From NCBI GenBank assembly GCA_905221605.1, contig CAJNDS010002107.1, forward strand, positions 377,922-441,921: 64,000 bases of DNA, in the 5' to 3' direction. The notes beneath the pieces are model-generated. The model was not told the DNA's origin. It saw only the letters and a program-made list of their open reading frames with translations, and ran no database searches. Position numbers and translations under genes: made by a program. The DNA is from Symbiodinium natans (Eukaryota; Sar; Dinophyceae; Suessiales; Symbiodiniaceae). Position 1 is the stretch's first letter; each line of letters opens with the position of its first letter. Of the stretch, positions 21,060 through 31,884 are shown piece after piece.

Positions 21060-22230
21060 GCAAACCCATTGGGAGCGGCCGAACTGGGCAAATGTCTCCA
21101 CAGTCGATCACCTGAGTGCAGAGTTAGGGCCTTGCAAGGTTGTCTTGGGAGTTTCTGGTTGCTGAAGCTCTCCTTAAGGCGACCGGAAACGTCAGAACCA
21201 GCGACTGTTGCGACAGATCCGCGAGTAGCTTTTGGGGGTGGGGTAGTGCCTGCACTCTGAACCAAAATCCTGAAGCCCACCAAAACCACCGAGCCTGCGA
21301 GAGCTGGCCCTTCTTTCGGAGTCTGGGCGGACGGAGCGTCTTTGTAGGGGCCTCGGGCGGCTCAGCTGCACTCCGGGGGGGGCTATGACGGAAGGAATTC
21401 AAGGGGCCTCCTTGTAAGACTCCTGGGTGCTTCGAAGTGGGGTGCCCAAGACTTCGAAGTTGCAAGAAGCCCGACTTCAGGGTAGGCCCCGTGCGGGAAA
21501 GGCCACGCGGTTGCCGTTGTGGAAAAGCATTGGCTTGAAGCTGTCCGGCACGGTCGGGTGCATCACCGGGCTATTCCGGTAGCCTCACACCGCTGCTTCT
21601 CTCTTCTATTGTTAAGGAGCGGGGTGCGGTTTTGTGCCTGGGGGAGGGGGGTTGGGCCCAAGTTTTCTCAGCTCAGAATACTAAACCCTACACCCTGAAC
21701 CCTAAAGCCCAAACCCTACGTGGTGGGTCGGTTTGGCGGGGAAAGGACTTCTGTGTGCTTGCCGTGCTGCATTAAGTTCAGTGTTTCTGCACGCATCTAT
21801 CTGCTGCAGGTTCTTGTCTGTGAGGGTTAGGCATCGTAGGTAAGGGTTTGTATGAAGTCAGCTTGGAAGATTTGAAGCTGTCGGGGGGCTAAGGGGCTAG
21901 CTCGCACAATGTATAGCGAGTGGAACTGGTCCATTGCCTGTTCATGGTCAGGTGCGCAAGCCGAAGTATGCACAGATGCCCGAAACAATGGTCGGCATAA
22001 AGAAGACAGCCCTTTTTTGTTCTTGTTTGCGGGCTCGTCAACCCCTAAGCCCTAAAAGAAACCGAACAAAAAACCTTACAAGCCCCAAGACCTAAACAAA
22101 TACAAAGTCTTAACCTAAACATCTTGGCACTTGCGCAGGAAACCCGTGGACTTCTGTCTCAGCACGATGGTGGCGGGTGTGGACTACGAGAGCGAGCACA
22201 TCCCATATCCAAGCAATGTTGCCATGAAGC
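21060..22230. other. Mostly unique spacer
   Basis: About 1.2 kb with one small CCCTAAA cluster (21686-21720). Frames are open on both strands over 21100-21470, but none begins with ATG or shows a domain. Nothing else is recognised. Confidence 0.45.
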
Positions 22231-22231
22231 A

Positions 22232-22485
22232 GCGTTTAAGGTTTAGGGTGGTGTAAGGTTTAGAGTTTAAGGTTTAGGGCTCAGGGTGGTTTAAGGTTTA
22301 AGGTTTAGGGTTTAGGGTTTAGGACAAGGAAGCACCCCACATGCGTCTCTTCGGGCAAAGAACGCTCCACGTGTGCGGCGACTCCTTGAAGAACGCTGCT
22401 CCAACAGACTTCACAAACCTGCAGGGTTTAGGGTTTAGGGTTTAGGGTTTAGGGTTTAGGTTTTAGGGTTTAGGGTTTCGGATTA
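22232..22485 (+). repeat. Two TTTAGGG arrays
   Basis: Degenerate TTTAAGG/TTTAGGG units at 22232-22325 and about eight units at 22425-22485, separated by unique sequence. Confidence 0.9.
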
Positions 22486-22643
22486 ATGCTGAGGGACTGG
22501 GTTGCGGTGCGGGGCTCTGAAGGACGGGTCTTGAGTTTGCTTTGGGGCTTGGATTTGGGGCGGGGGGGCGGGGGAGGGGTGGCTTCTGGGCTTTCCAGCT
22601 ATAAGATCACTTTACGCTGCTTGGGATGAGGAGTTCAAATCAA

Positions 22644-22673
22644 CTTGGAGGCTAGTGGGTACTCATACGTGGG
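22644..22673 (+). mobile_element. Solo left end of a family A element
   Basis: Thirty bases match the family A left tip and subterminal block (CTTGGAGG..GTGGGTACT..A..GTGGGG). No inverted partner was found downstream, so this is a truncated copy or one-ended relic. Confidence 0.55.
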
Positions 22674-22727
22674 GCAATACGTAGTACGGAATGAGCCAAA
22701 AAAACCCTCTAAACAGGGAAAGGCGCC

Positions 22728-22820
22728 CTAATCCCTACACCAGAAACCCTAAACCCTAGACCCTAAACCCTAAACTCTCTAATCCCTAAACCCCAAACCC
22801 CAAACCCCAGAATCCCAAAC
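22728..22820 (-). repeat. CCCTAAA/CCCCAAA array
   Basis: About eleven degenerate units. A TTTAGGG-type degenerate cluster follows at 22936-23045. Confidence 0.88.
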
Positions 22821-23045
22821 ACCCAGAAAACCGAAGCAACAGCCCAAGGTCCGAGGCACCTTCTCACTCACCTGGGCTGAGGATGTCGAGTCTATCCGAT
22901 GGAGGGTCCCAAGGAGCCCAATACCTTTTTTTTAAGGATTTAGGGTTTTTGGGGTGTTGAGGGATGCAGGGTGTTGGGGCCTGTTGAGGTTGAGGGTTTG
23001 GGGGGTTTGGGTTTAGGGCTTGAGGTTTAGGGTACAGTTTGGGGC

Positions 23046-23786
23046 TCCTCCATCCCCTCCGGATACGCCCCCAGCTTCATGAGAGACTTCTACTCCATTG
23101 ATGTAAGAACCCGCCCCCCATTGTGGGGGGTGGGGGGGGCAGGGGGGGGGCAGGGGGTGTTACGGGGGATGAACTGAAGCTGCATTGTCATCCTAATTCT
23201 GCAGTACGGCCTCACCCCAACCCCCCCCAAAGCTTTGCTGCGTTGCTCACAACATAAAGCTTGCCCTTCTACGGAAGCACCAGCTCCAGATCCTCCCACA
23301 CCAATGCTCCGAAGGGTGTGCTAAAGGAGCTATCTTGAGGCAGCTAAACTTTGATGAGTTTAACTAAACCTCAAAGCCCCTACCTTCTTGCCTCGAGGAA
23401 TGTTGACTTTTAACCCCGAACCCCACAAAAAAAGACTCTAAACTCAAAATGTTGGACCCCCACAAAACCCCAAAACCCTTTATAGTCCAAAGCTCAAAAC
23501 CCGCGAAACCCAAAACCTCCAGGCCCCAAACCCGAAATCTTCCGAGACAAGGCCCTCAACCTAAACCCTCGACACCCTCGAAAACCTGGAAAACGTACGC
23601 CCTAGATCCTCTTGCGGTTTAGGGTTAAGAGTTTTGGGTGAAACCCTCAACCCGAAACCCTCAACCCTAAACCCTAAACCTGAACACGCCTCTTGAGCCC
23701 TGAGCAAAGCCCAAGTTGCCAGGCCCCAGTCTCGGAAGCCCGCGAAGGCGATGCGGAACCGCTCTGCCTGCAGGACGTCCACCTGG
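23046..23786. other. Unique spacer with C- and A-rich stretches
   Basis: G-rich runs occur near 23125-23160. Degenerate CCCCAAAC-like motifs are scattered over 23400-23560, and a small CCCTAAA cluster lies at 23657-23685. No gene is supported. Confidence 0.45.
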
Positions 23787-23975
23787 TGTAGGGTTCAGGG
23801 TTTAGGGTTTAGGGTTTAGGGTTTAGGGTTTAGGGTTTAGGGTTTAGGGTTTAGGGTTTAGGGTTTAGGGTTTAGGGTTTAGGGTCTAGGGTCTAGGGTC
23901 TAGGGTTTACGGGTCTAGGGTTGAGGGCTTCGGGTCTAGGGGTTTAGGGTTGAGGCTGGAGGGTTTAGGGTCTAG
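23787..23975 (+). repeat. TTTAGGG array with TCTAGGG tail
   Basis: About fifteen exact TTTAGGG units, then TCTAGGG variants three in a row, then degenerate units. Confidence 0.97.
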
Positions 23976-24305
23976 ACGGCCCACGCTTTAGGGTCCATCT
24001 TAGAACCCACTTCTACTTGGGGTGTTTAAGGGCCGGAGGGCAGGGGGGCTGCGCTGCTTCGGAGCTGTGCGCCTCCCAAAAACACCACGGAGCCCTGACG
24101 GGCTCTGGGAGGTGAAGGCTTAGGGGACTTTAGGATTTCGGGTTGATGGTGCACAGAACAGAGGCGGGTCTTGCCCAGGCTTGGTAGTGGGTGGCAACTG
24201 CAGCACGATGGGTCTGTGTGAGCCGAGCGCAAGGCAAAGTTGATGAAGGCGTAGCCAAAGCCAACCTGCTAGGTTATGGTCTAGGGCTGTAGTGCTGCAG
24301 GGGCA

Positions 24306-24417
24306 TACTTGGAAGCCCTTTTGACTTAGTAAGTCTACCTAGTATCCCCTAGAAACCCTATAATAATCCCAAAAAACCCACTCACTAGCCTTACTAAGTC
24401 AAAAGGGCTCCCAAGTA
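24306..24417. mobile_element. Isolated hairpin element
   Basis: The 28-bp arms (24306-24333 and 24390-24417) are inverted copies with one mismatch; the core is GCCCTTTTGACTTAGTAAG. The 56-bp loop has no telomere repeats. It resembles a MITE but has no second copy in the window. Confidence 0.65.
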
Positions 24418-25157
24418 GGGGGGTTTAGGGTTTTCGGTCTTCGGGTTTTAAGGCCTGCTCTTGCAAGAGGACGGGTTCGGGGTGTTGGGGGCGTGCAAGT
24501 GGCGACCGGGGGCACCGAACATCCCCGTAGAACCATCACAAAACCTGACAAAAGCCATTGGGTTTTGTATAAGCACAAATTTAAAAACTAGTTGTTAAGT
24601 TGTTAAGGAGACAAGAAGCAACCCTAAACCCTAAACCCCATGCCCTCGTGAGGGGCTGGAACTTCAAAAAAGAACCAAAAGCCCAAAGCGAGACATGACC
24701 AGCCGATGAGGCCAGGGTTTAGGGGAACATGATTCTCCTCATACCCCAAGAGGGTGAGTAAAGGGAATCCCAGCACGAGTCGTCCTGAAACCATGTTCCA
24801 ACTTTATGGTGTTGACTGTAGGGTTCAGGGAAAGCAGGATGTCCGGGAAAAGAACGGAATGAGGACTGAATGTGCACTAACATATGAACCTGGAACGGCA
24901 AGCGCTGTCCCGAAAACCCAGGCCCCCCCAAGAGCATGCCTTGTTGTTGTAGTCCATCCTTGGGCATAGGCAGTTCCATTGGGAAGAGCAGTTTCGAAGC
25001 CTTCAGATTTTGAACACCAGACTGACCTCAGTGTTCGGGCTCAGGATAAACCCTAAGCCCTACATGATGGGCCTCTTGGGATGTGTGCATTGAAGCAGAA
25101 TCCTTCAAGCTTCGGCTACCACCGGGCCTCCGTCGAACGGGCCGAAAAAACCCAGGG

Positions 25158-25215
25158 TTAGGGGTCAGGGTTTAAGGTTTGAAGTTTAGGGTTTAGGGTC
25201 TGAACCCCAACCTTA
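25158..25215. repeat. Small TTTAGGG cluster turning into CCCTAAA
   Basis: TTTAAGG/TTTAGGG units to about 25200 are followed by CCTTAAACCCTGC, giving an orientation change within a few bases. Confidence 0.75.
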
Positions 25216-25328
25216 AACCCTGCACCCTTCGCACCGCGAGCGGCGGAAGGTACACCAGGTCATAGCTCCCCTGCACAAGTCGAGGCTGTCGAGCACGGGG
25301 TCTCACTAAGCGGTAGACCAACTTGTGT

Positions 25329-25498
25329 GTTTAGGGTTTAGGGTTTAGGGTTTAGGGTTTAGGGTTTCGGGTTTAGGGTTTAGGGTTTAGGGTTTAGGGT
25401 TTAGGGTTTAGGGTTTAGGGTTTAGGGTCTAGCGTCTAGCGTCTAGGGTTTAGGGTTTAGGGTTTAAGGTTTAGGATTTAAGGTTTAGGGTTTATGGG
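25329..25498 (+). repeat. TTTAGGG array
   Basis: About twenty-four units, mostly exact, with TCTAGCG variants near 25430-25445 and TTTAAGG at the right end. Confidence 0.97.
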
Positions 25499-25661
25499 AG
25501 TCTATGCATCAAACAGTCTGGCCGTGAGTTGCTGGGGTTGCAATGTGGCTCTGCAGCTCCCAGACAAGGCGTCTGCGAGCCCCTCACATACCCCCAACCC
25601 TAAACTCATCCAGACACTGAAGCAGCAATAGAGCATCTCAAGAGGTGATGTCAGCACGTAC

Positions 25662-26124
25662 TGTATGTATATATGTATATATGTATATATGTACATATGT
25701 ATATATGTATATATGTATGTATGTATATATGTATATATGTATATATGTATATATGTATATATGTATATAATATGCATATATGTATATAATATGTATATAT
25801 ATATATATATGTATATAATATGTATATATGTATATATGTATATAATATGTATATATGTATATAATATGTATATAATATGTATATATGTATATAATATGTA
25901 TATATGTATATAATATGTATGTATGTATATAATATGTATATATGGATATATGTATATAATATGTATATATGTATATAATATGTATATATGTATATAATAT
26001 GGATATATGTATATAATATGTATATATGTATATATGTATATATGTATATATGTATATATGTATATATGTATATATGTATATATGTATATATGTATATATG
26101 TATATGTGTATAAATGTATATATG

Positions 26125-26172
<48 letters not shown>

Positions 26173-26236
26173 CATGTGTGTATACATACATACGTATATA
26201 TATATATATATATATGTACATATATATTATATTATC
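25662..26236. repeat. TATATG/TATA microsatellite, about 575 bp
   Basis: An almost uninterrupted tract of GTATATAT and GTATATAATAT units with internal higher-order repetition. It ends in (TA)n and TACA units. All long frames through it (Tyr/Ile-rich) are artefacts of the repeat. The tract is self-complementary and could form long hairpins. Confidence 0.97.
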
Positions 26237-26459
26237 TAGTTATTTTTTATTTAAGCTACTTAAGTCTTGCCCTACTTCTATGTAACTGCCCCAAAAGCCT
26301 TCAAGCACCGACCCCCGCCTTGAAGCCATGCCGGTTCAGCAGATGCAGCAGCCTCGGCTGCTCCCCAAACATGGCTTCTGCCGGGATCTGCGAGGAGAAA
26401 ATCCCAAACCCCTCCCCTGAAAGCTTCCCTTGAGCCCCGGCAGTACATAACCCTAGCAC

Positions 26460-26562
26460 CCAGCACCCCCTGAACTGAACCCTAAACCCCTAACCCCAAA
26501 ACCCCGAAACCCCTAAACCCCCAAACCCCCAAACCCCCAAACCCCTAAACCCCTAAACTGAA
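26460..26562 (-). repeat. CCCTAAA/CCCCAAA array, 8-bp units
   Basis: Mixed CCCTAAAC, CCCCAAAC and CCCCTAAAC units. Confidence 0.88.
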
Positions 26563-26879
26563 CCCTTGAACTCCCCAAAAACACCCAAGGAGCATGTATC
26601 CGCTGAACTCGCTGGGGATGTTGCCTCAAGGCCGGGTTGCCAGAACTGGCCCCAGGGCAACGGTTTAGGGGTTGGGGTTTGGGGTTTCGGGTTTAGGGCT
26701 TAGGGTTTGGGGTCCGACGCGGCCAGGGGGCGCATCATGATGGTGGTCGGTGGAGGCTCCTGCAGGCTTCACAGAAAAACGTCGACTTCAAAGCCTCCAT
26801 CCAAAAAAACCACGCAACCTTCATGGACATTGTGCACTGGCAGTGATCAGCTGGGATTGGCAATTGAGACTCTGAGGTG

Positions 26880-27030
26880 TTTAGGGTTTCGGGTTTAGAG
26901 TTTAGGGTTTTAGGTTTAGGGGTTTAGGGGTTTAGTGGATTAGGGGTTTAGGGGTTTAGGGGTTTAGGGTTTAGGGGTTTAGGGGTTTAGGGGTTTAGGG
27001 GTTTAGGGGTTTAGGGGCTGAGGGTTTCTG
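26880..27030 (+). repeat. 8-bp TTTAGGGG array
   Basis: About fifteen TTTAGGGG units, most exact, with a few TTTAGGG units at the left edge. A short mixed cluster precedes it at 26666-26715. Confidence 0.95.
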
Positions 27031-27134
27031 AGTAACTGAGGCGCCACCTCGGCCGAGTCCAACTCGCTGGCATCCTCGCGCGGAGATCGCTTTGGGTTGG
27101 GGGTGGGCTTAGGGCCTTAGGGCCCTTCGAGCTT

Positions 27135-27215
27135 CAGGGTTTAGGGTTTGGGGGTTTAGGGTTTGGGGGTTTAGGGTTTAGGGTTTAGGGTTTGGGGGTT
27201 TAGGGTTTAGGGCTT
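27135..27215 (+). repeat. TTTAGGG/TTTGGGGG array
   Basis: Alternation of TTTAGGG and an 8-bp TTTGGGGG unit, repeated about three times. Confidence 0.92.
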
Positions 27216-27724
27216 CAGATTCAGGTGCTTTTTGGAGCGTGGAGGCTTGGGAGCCTCGGATTCGGGGGATGTTCGGAGTCCAGGGCTTCCGGAGCGGAGA
27301 TTAAGGAACCAGCCCCAAACACCCCCAAACGCACGAGCTGCCAAACTTACTAAAGTGTTTGAACTCTTGAACTACTCAACTCACTGATTCCTAAACTGCT
27401 GAAGCTGCTGACCACACGCATGGGTGCTCGAGCCTCTCGGACGTGGCGAATCTACACCTCCCACTACATTGTACGAAGACCCACTCCTTCCTGCATGCCC
27501 TCGGCCCTTGCGGGAGTGTGGGGCCCACCGATACACACCCTCAATCCTAAACCCCAAACCCTCAACCCTAAACCCTAAACCACTCCCAAAAAGTTGGGCT
27601 CGGGGGGAGGACGGCAGCGCCTCAGGGCGGCGCCCCACGCTGTCGGAGAGCGCCGTGCTGGCGGTGCTGGAGGAGGAGCCTGGCTCTTCGGGGGGTCTCT
27701 TTTGGGGCTTTGGGGTTGAGGGAT

Positions 27725-27965
27725 TTCTTGAGGGTTTAGGGCTTAAGGGTTTAGGGTGTTAAGGGTTTAAGGGTTGAAGGGTTTAAAGTTTAAGGGTTTA
27801 AGGGTTGAAAAGTTTAAGGGTCTAAGGGTTCAAGGGTGCAAGGGTTAAGGGTTTAAGGGCTTCAGGGTTTAAGAGTTTAAGGGTTTAAGGGTTTAAGGGT
27901 TTAAGGGTTAAGGGTTTAAGAGTTTAAGGGTTTAAGGGTTTAAGGGTTTAGGGGTTATAGGGTTT
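27725..27965 (+). repeat. 8-bp TTTAAGGG array
   Basis: About twenty-five units dominated by TTTAAGGG, with TTGAAGGG, TTTAAAG and TTCAAGGG variants. This is the largest 8-bp variant array in the window. Confidence 0.95.
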
Positions 27966-28105
27966 ATACTACAGTTTTGGGCTACAGGGTTGAGGGCTGA
28001 AAGTGCTTTGGGTTGAGGATTTAGGCTTCTTGTTAGGGTTTAGGGTTCAGGGTTCTCCCGATACCAGGGCCTTTTTTGGTTACGATCGAGGGTACAATGT
28101 TGGTA

Positions 28106-28231
28106 AAAAAGGGGCCTTAGCAATTCGAATAGGCTTTTGGGGGGGAAAAGTATACTTATAAAGGGATTTTAAGGGAATACCATTAGTAGCAATTCCGACA
28201 CTTATAAAGGGACCCTAAGGGAGCCTGTATT
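28106..28231 (+). mobile_element. Family C element, partial copy
   Basis: Shares ordered blocks with the left arm at 6941-7045: GGGGCCT, AATTCGAATAGG, TTTTGGGGGG, AAAGGG...AAGGGAATAC and ATTAGTAGCAATTCCGA. A second AAAGGGACCCTAAGGGA block and CTGTATTG follow. No inverted partner was found. Confidence 0.6.
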
Positions 28232-28296
28232 GGCGCTCACGTCGCACCGGGGGTTCTGCAGGGCTCGCTCTCTACAATCTCTGCTGGCTCTGCGTT

Positions 28297-28370
28297 CCTA
28301 AACCCGAACCCGAAACCCTAAACCCTAAACCCTAAACCCTAAGGCCCTAACCCTAAACCCTAAACCCGCT
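28297..28370 (-). repeat. CCCTAAA array
   Basis: About nine units with CCCGAAA variants. Confidence 0.92.
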
Positions 28371-28752
28371 TCTCATTGGGGGTCTCTGAAGCAATTCTTG
28401 GGAAAGTAGACTCCAGCTCTGTCGGGGCCACATTGGAGAGGAGCCAGCCCTTGGCCCGGTTTGTCTCCCAAATTCCTTGACAATCGAGGAGTGTTGGAGC
28501 GATGGCACGAGTGGAGACAGGCAAGTGGAAGGCAAAAGGAACACCTCTGCCCCAGAGCTGAGCCGCAATCAGGAGTGAATCCAGAAGATGTTGCTTAGAG
28601 GTATGCAGGGCCCGGAGTTGCTTGGGGGGGGCCGGGAGCTCAACAGACCGAAACCTGAAGCGTCATGCCGAAGGCCACCCCTAGAAAGTTCAAGGCCTAG
28701 TCTCGAACAAAGGGGTATGTGGCTCTTTGGGATCAGGATTCGAGGGCCACCC

Positions 28753-28856
28753 TCGCAACCCTAAACCCTAAACCCTCCACCATAAACCCTGAACCCTAAA
28801 CCCTACACCCTAAACCCTAGGCCCTAAGCCCTAGACCCTACACCCTAAACCCTAAG
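28753..28856 (-). repeat. CCCTAAA array
   Basis: About fourteen units with CACCCTA, CCCTAGG and CCCTGAA variants. Confidence 0.92.
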
Positions 28857-28971
28857 TTCCGGCCCTCGAGGCCTGCAGTTTCGCTCGGCTCCTCTCGCGC
28901 AGTCTTCCCACCCATGGGCACCGGTGGCCTTCAAGCTTCGACTTTCGAATTTCGGGTGGGCAATGCTCAGG

Positions 28972-29035
28972 GGGTTTAGGGTTTAGGGTTTAGGGTTTAG
29001 GGTTTAGGGTTTAGGGTTTAGGTTTTGGGTTTCGG
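28972..29035 (+). repeat. TTTAGGG array
   Basis: Eight units, seven exact, ending TTTTGGG/TTTCGGG. Confidence 0.95.
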
Positions 29036-29136
29036 GTGTGGGAGGGAGCTTGGGGTGGTGAACTTCCCGGCTCTGTCACCAGAGAATAGGCCGAGGTGGG
29101 AGGTCGCGGCGGGAAGCACCTCAACCCGCCAAAATC

Positions 29137-29275
29137 CGAAACCCTTTAACCCCAAACCCCAACCCTTAAACCCTAAACCCTAAACCCTTAAACCCTTAAA
29201 CCCCAAACCCTTAAACCGTAACCCCAAACCCTTAAACCCAAAACCCCCTAAACCCCCACCCCCTAAACCCTCAGA
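29137..29275 (-). repeat. CCCTAAA/CCCTTAAA array
   Basis: About seventeen units of mixed 7- and 8-bp length. Confidence 0.9.
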
Positions 29276-29349
29276 GGCCCCCGGCTCATTGACCTCCCCC
29301 AACACATCGCGGCCTCTCACAGAGCCAGGAGTCGAGGCCCCCAGCGCAT

Positions 29350-29490
29350 GACCAGAGCATGTCTAGGGGTTCTGGGGGTCTAGGGGTCTGGGGGGTTTGG
29401 GGTTTAGAGTTTAGGGTTTGGGGTTTAGGTGTTTGGGGTTTAGGGGTTTAGGGTTTAGGCTCTAAGGTCTTGGGGTTTAGGCATTTGGGG
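29350..29490 (+). repeat. Degenerate TTTAGGG/TTTGGGG array
   Basis: About fourteen units of 7-9 bp mixing TTTGGGG, TTTAGAG and TTTAGGGG. Confidence 0.85.
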
Positions 29491-29580
29491 GGAAGGGGCT
29501 TCTACCATTACGCCAGGGCCGGGGTACCAGCACAACGACCACATCCCCCGAACTCCCCCGTCAGTCCACTGCACCCAGTA

Positions 29581-29738
29581 CCCTATACCCCAACCAAACC
29601 CCCCTAAACCCTAAACCCTAAACCCTAAACCCTAAACCGCCAAAACCCTTAAACCCTCTCTACACACCCTATACCCCAACCAAACCCCCCTAAACCCTAA
29701 ACCCTAAACCGCCAAAACCCTTAAACCCTCTCTACACC
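29581..29738 (-). repeat. Tandem duplication of a segment containing CCCTAAA
   Basis: Unit 1 (29581-29666) and unit 2 (29667-29738) share the flanks CCCTATACCCCAACCAAACC and CGCCAAAACCCTTAAACC. They differ by two CCCTAAA heptamers, so the array inside the duplicated segment changed length by whole units after duplication. Confidence 0.92.
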
Positions 29739-29869
29739 CCCACACCTTAAACTCCAAACCCTAGCCAACAAAACACAATTTGCCCAGCCTTCCACAGGAG
29801 CTCCCACTACGCCTCTGCGGCGGCTAGAGTTCTCGGTTGATGGACGAGCCCATTAATGGGGTGTCGGTG

Positions 29870-29957
29870 TAGGGAGTTAGGGAGTTTGGGGTTTGGGGTT
29901 TAGGGTTTAGGGTTTAGGGTTTAGGGTTTAGGGTTTAGGGTTTAGGGTTTAGGGAAG
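29870..29957 (+). repeat. TTTAGGG array
   Basis: About ten units, eight exact, preceded by TTTGGGG variants. Confidence 0.96.
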
Positions 29958-30052
29958 TATGGGCCTGTGTAGAACCCTAAACCCAGAACATGTCAGATCA
30001 CGCTAAGCCGGCGAGGCTGCACCCCTGATCTCATCCAAGATACCTACATGGG

Positions 30053-30175
30053 GGTTTAAGGGTTTAGGGTTTTTTAGGGTTCAGGGTATAGGGATTTTAG
30101 GGTTTTCAGGGTTTTTAGGGTATCTAGGGTTTCTCGGGTTTTTCGGGGGTTTATAGGGTTTTAGGGTTGTTAGGC
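30053..30175 (+). repeat. Degenerate TTTAGGG-like repeats with extra T
   Basis: Units of 8-11 bp such as TTTTAGGG and TTTTTAGGG predominate. Confidence 0.82.
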
Positions 30176-30254
30176 CCGCCCCACGACTCGACATCCAGCG
30201 GCCCACGGCGCCTGCAGCGGGCGCCGGGGCGAGACGTGGCCGGACCTGGGGGGC

Positions 30255-30307
30255 AAAGGGTTTAGGGTTTAGGGTTTAGGGTTTCGGGTTTAGGGTTTAG
30301 GGTCTAG
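30255..30307 (+). repeat. TTTAGGG array abutting a hairpin element
   Basis: Seven units run directly into the palindrome at 30308. Confidence 0.93.
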
Positions 30308-30396
30308 GGCTAGTAGGGCATAGGGGAATGAGGTACCCTATATCATCCCCTAAAAGGTATATATAGGGTACCTCATTCCCCGATTCCCTACTAGCC
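30308..30396. mobile_element. Near-perfect 36-bp-arm hairpin, family D core
   Basis: Arms 30308-30343 and 30361-30396 are inverted copies with two mismatches, enclosing a 17-bp loop. The arm reads GGCTAGTAGGG, then GGGGAATGAGGTACCCTATAT with one base overlap omitted. The same GGGAATG/GAGGTACC blocks occur in the elements at 37885-38029 and 57676-57779, so this is one MITE family. Confidence 0.8.
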
Positions 30397-30540
30397 AACA
30401 GCAAGACCACACAGCCTCCTGCTTCGGTGGGATGGGACAACAACCCAGTAAACCCGACACCCTACACCCCACACCCTACAGGCTAACTCCGCAACCCTAA
30501 GCCTTCATAGGATTCCTACATACCCTATCACAAAGAATAG

Positions 30541-30745
30541 CGGTTCATGGGCACTTACAACCCCAAATCAACTGTCCGTTTCACAGGCTTGCAAACGAAT
30601 ATCGGGGGACTGAGTCGGCTTCCATTTCCGTGTTGAAACTGCAGTCATATACTTTTGGGGGAGGTCGGCTTGGATGATCATGTGTGCTTGTGACCCACTC
30701 GCAACTGCAGTTAAAGCCCAAATATCAGGAACCTCAAGTCCCGGC
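30541..30745. mobile_element. Possible diverged family A element
   Basis: GGTTCATGGGCACTTACAACCCC at 30544-30566 resembles the family A left tip (its first bases diverged). A weak inverted counterpart (GAACCTCAAGT) lies near 30728-30740. Evidence is limited to these ends. Confidence 0.3.
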
Positions 30746-30747
30746 TG

Positions 30748-30945
30748 CATCCTAAACCCTAAACCCTAAACCCCAAACCCTAAACCCGAAACGCTGGGCT
30801 AAACACAAGACCTGGGCAAGGAAGATTCAGGCTTCGGTTCAATAGAGGGAGGGACGATGGCGCCAGGGGCGTGTCCAGGGTTCAAGGGTTTCGGGGGGCG
30901 GTTTAGGGTTTAGGGTTTCTGGTGTAGGGTGTATAGGGTGTAGTG
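30748..30945. repeat. CCCTAAA cluster, then TTTAGGG-like cluster
   Basis: Six CCCTAAA units at 30748-30790; TTTAGGG/TGTAGGG units at 30900-30945. Confidence 0.82.
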
Positions 30946-31286
30946 TAAACATACCTTTCAGGTCCTAGATCTGTAGGTGATTTCTATGACGACGATCATG
31001 ACGATTGCTGCGGCTATGGCTAGTCACGATGAATGTTCTATACTTTGCTTGCTATTCAGTTTTCGCAAACACTGTGACTACGACAGTGGCGCTTTTGCTA
31101 TTGCTAGTCATTGCTTAAACTATGACAGCCCTATTAAACCCTAAAACCCGAAACCCTGATTGCTACTCTGATTATTTGGGGGGCCGGCGGCTCGGAGCTG
31201 TAAGGTGCGGGCTGGCAGGCCCCGACCATCGGCAAAAGGAGCCGGCGGGCCTCTTGAAGAGGCCCCTCTGAATTCAGAGTGTTTAG

Positions 31287-31365
31287 GGCTCAGGGTTCAG
31301 GGTTCAGGGTTCAGGGTTTACGGTTCAGGGTTTAGGGTTCAGGGTTACAGGTCTAGGGTGGACCT
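31287..31365 (+). repeat. TTCAGGG-rich array
   Basis: About eleven units in which TTCAGGG is the commonest form, four in a row near 31292-31320. Confidence 0.92.
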
Positions 31366-31588
31366 TTTTTCTCAGAACCAGTCGCGTCGTTCAAGCAGGA
31401 AGCTCCATCGCTCCATCCCGAGAGTCCCCACGCGTCTCATAGACTTTGGTCCCTGTTGGGGCACCTGTGTTAACCCCAAATCCCGCGACTACATCAACGG
31501 GCGCTTGTTTGTGTGTGTGGCTTGCGGCAAAGAAGTCTATGGTGCGTCTGTCAAGCTTAAGCCCCCCAGGCATACGCAGAAGCGCTGA
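31366..31588 (+). CDS. Hypothetical exon candidate with two Cys pairs
   Basis: The plus-strand frame continues from the array into about 74 codons ending at a stop at 31586-31588. Within it are PCWGTC and, about 22 residues on, VCVACGK, so a C-x3-C / C-x2-C arrangement that could bind zinc. The segment is basic at its C terminus. No ATG precedes it outside the repeat, so it would have to be a terminal exon. No family is recognised, and four cysteines in a short frame may be chance. Confidence 0.25.
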
Positions 31589-31709
31589 CTCCAATTGGGC
31601 TGCAGGGGCGCGAGCACCGAATCCTGAAACCTCCAAATCCGCCACACACAATCCCTAAAACCTGAAAAGCCTAAATGCCAAAGCCCTACACCCTCGCGGG
31701 CCTCGAAGC

Positions 31710-31780
31710 CCTAAGCCCTAAACCCTAAACCCTAAACCCCAAACCCTAAACCCTAAACACCCCAAACCCTAAACCCCCGC
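31710..31780 (-). repeat. CCCTAAA array
   Basis: About nine units including CCCCAAA and ACACCCC interruptions. Confidence 0.9.
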
Positions 31781-31884
31781 AACCAGGGGCCCGGCGCGGC
31801 ACCAGGGGAGTGACCTGGCAGAACTCTCCGCTCGCCCTCCTAAACCCTCATCTGCGCCGGCCTGCGAAACACTTCGGGGAAGGC

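Noticed and set aside
25502-26433. Tyr/Ile-rich open frames up to 239 codons
   Set aside because: They are translations of the TATATG microsatellite.
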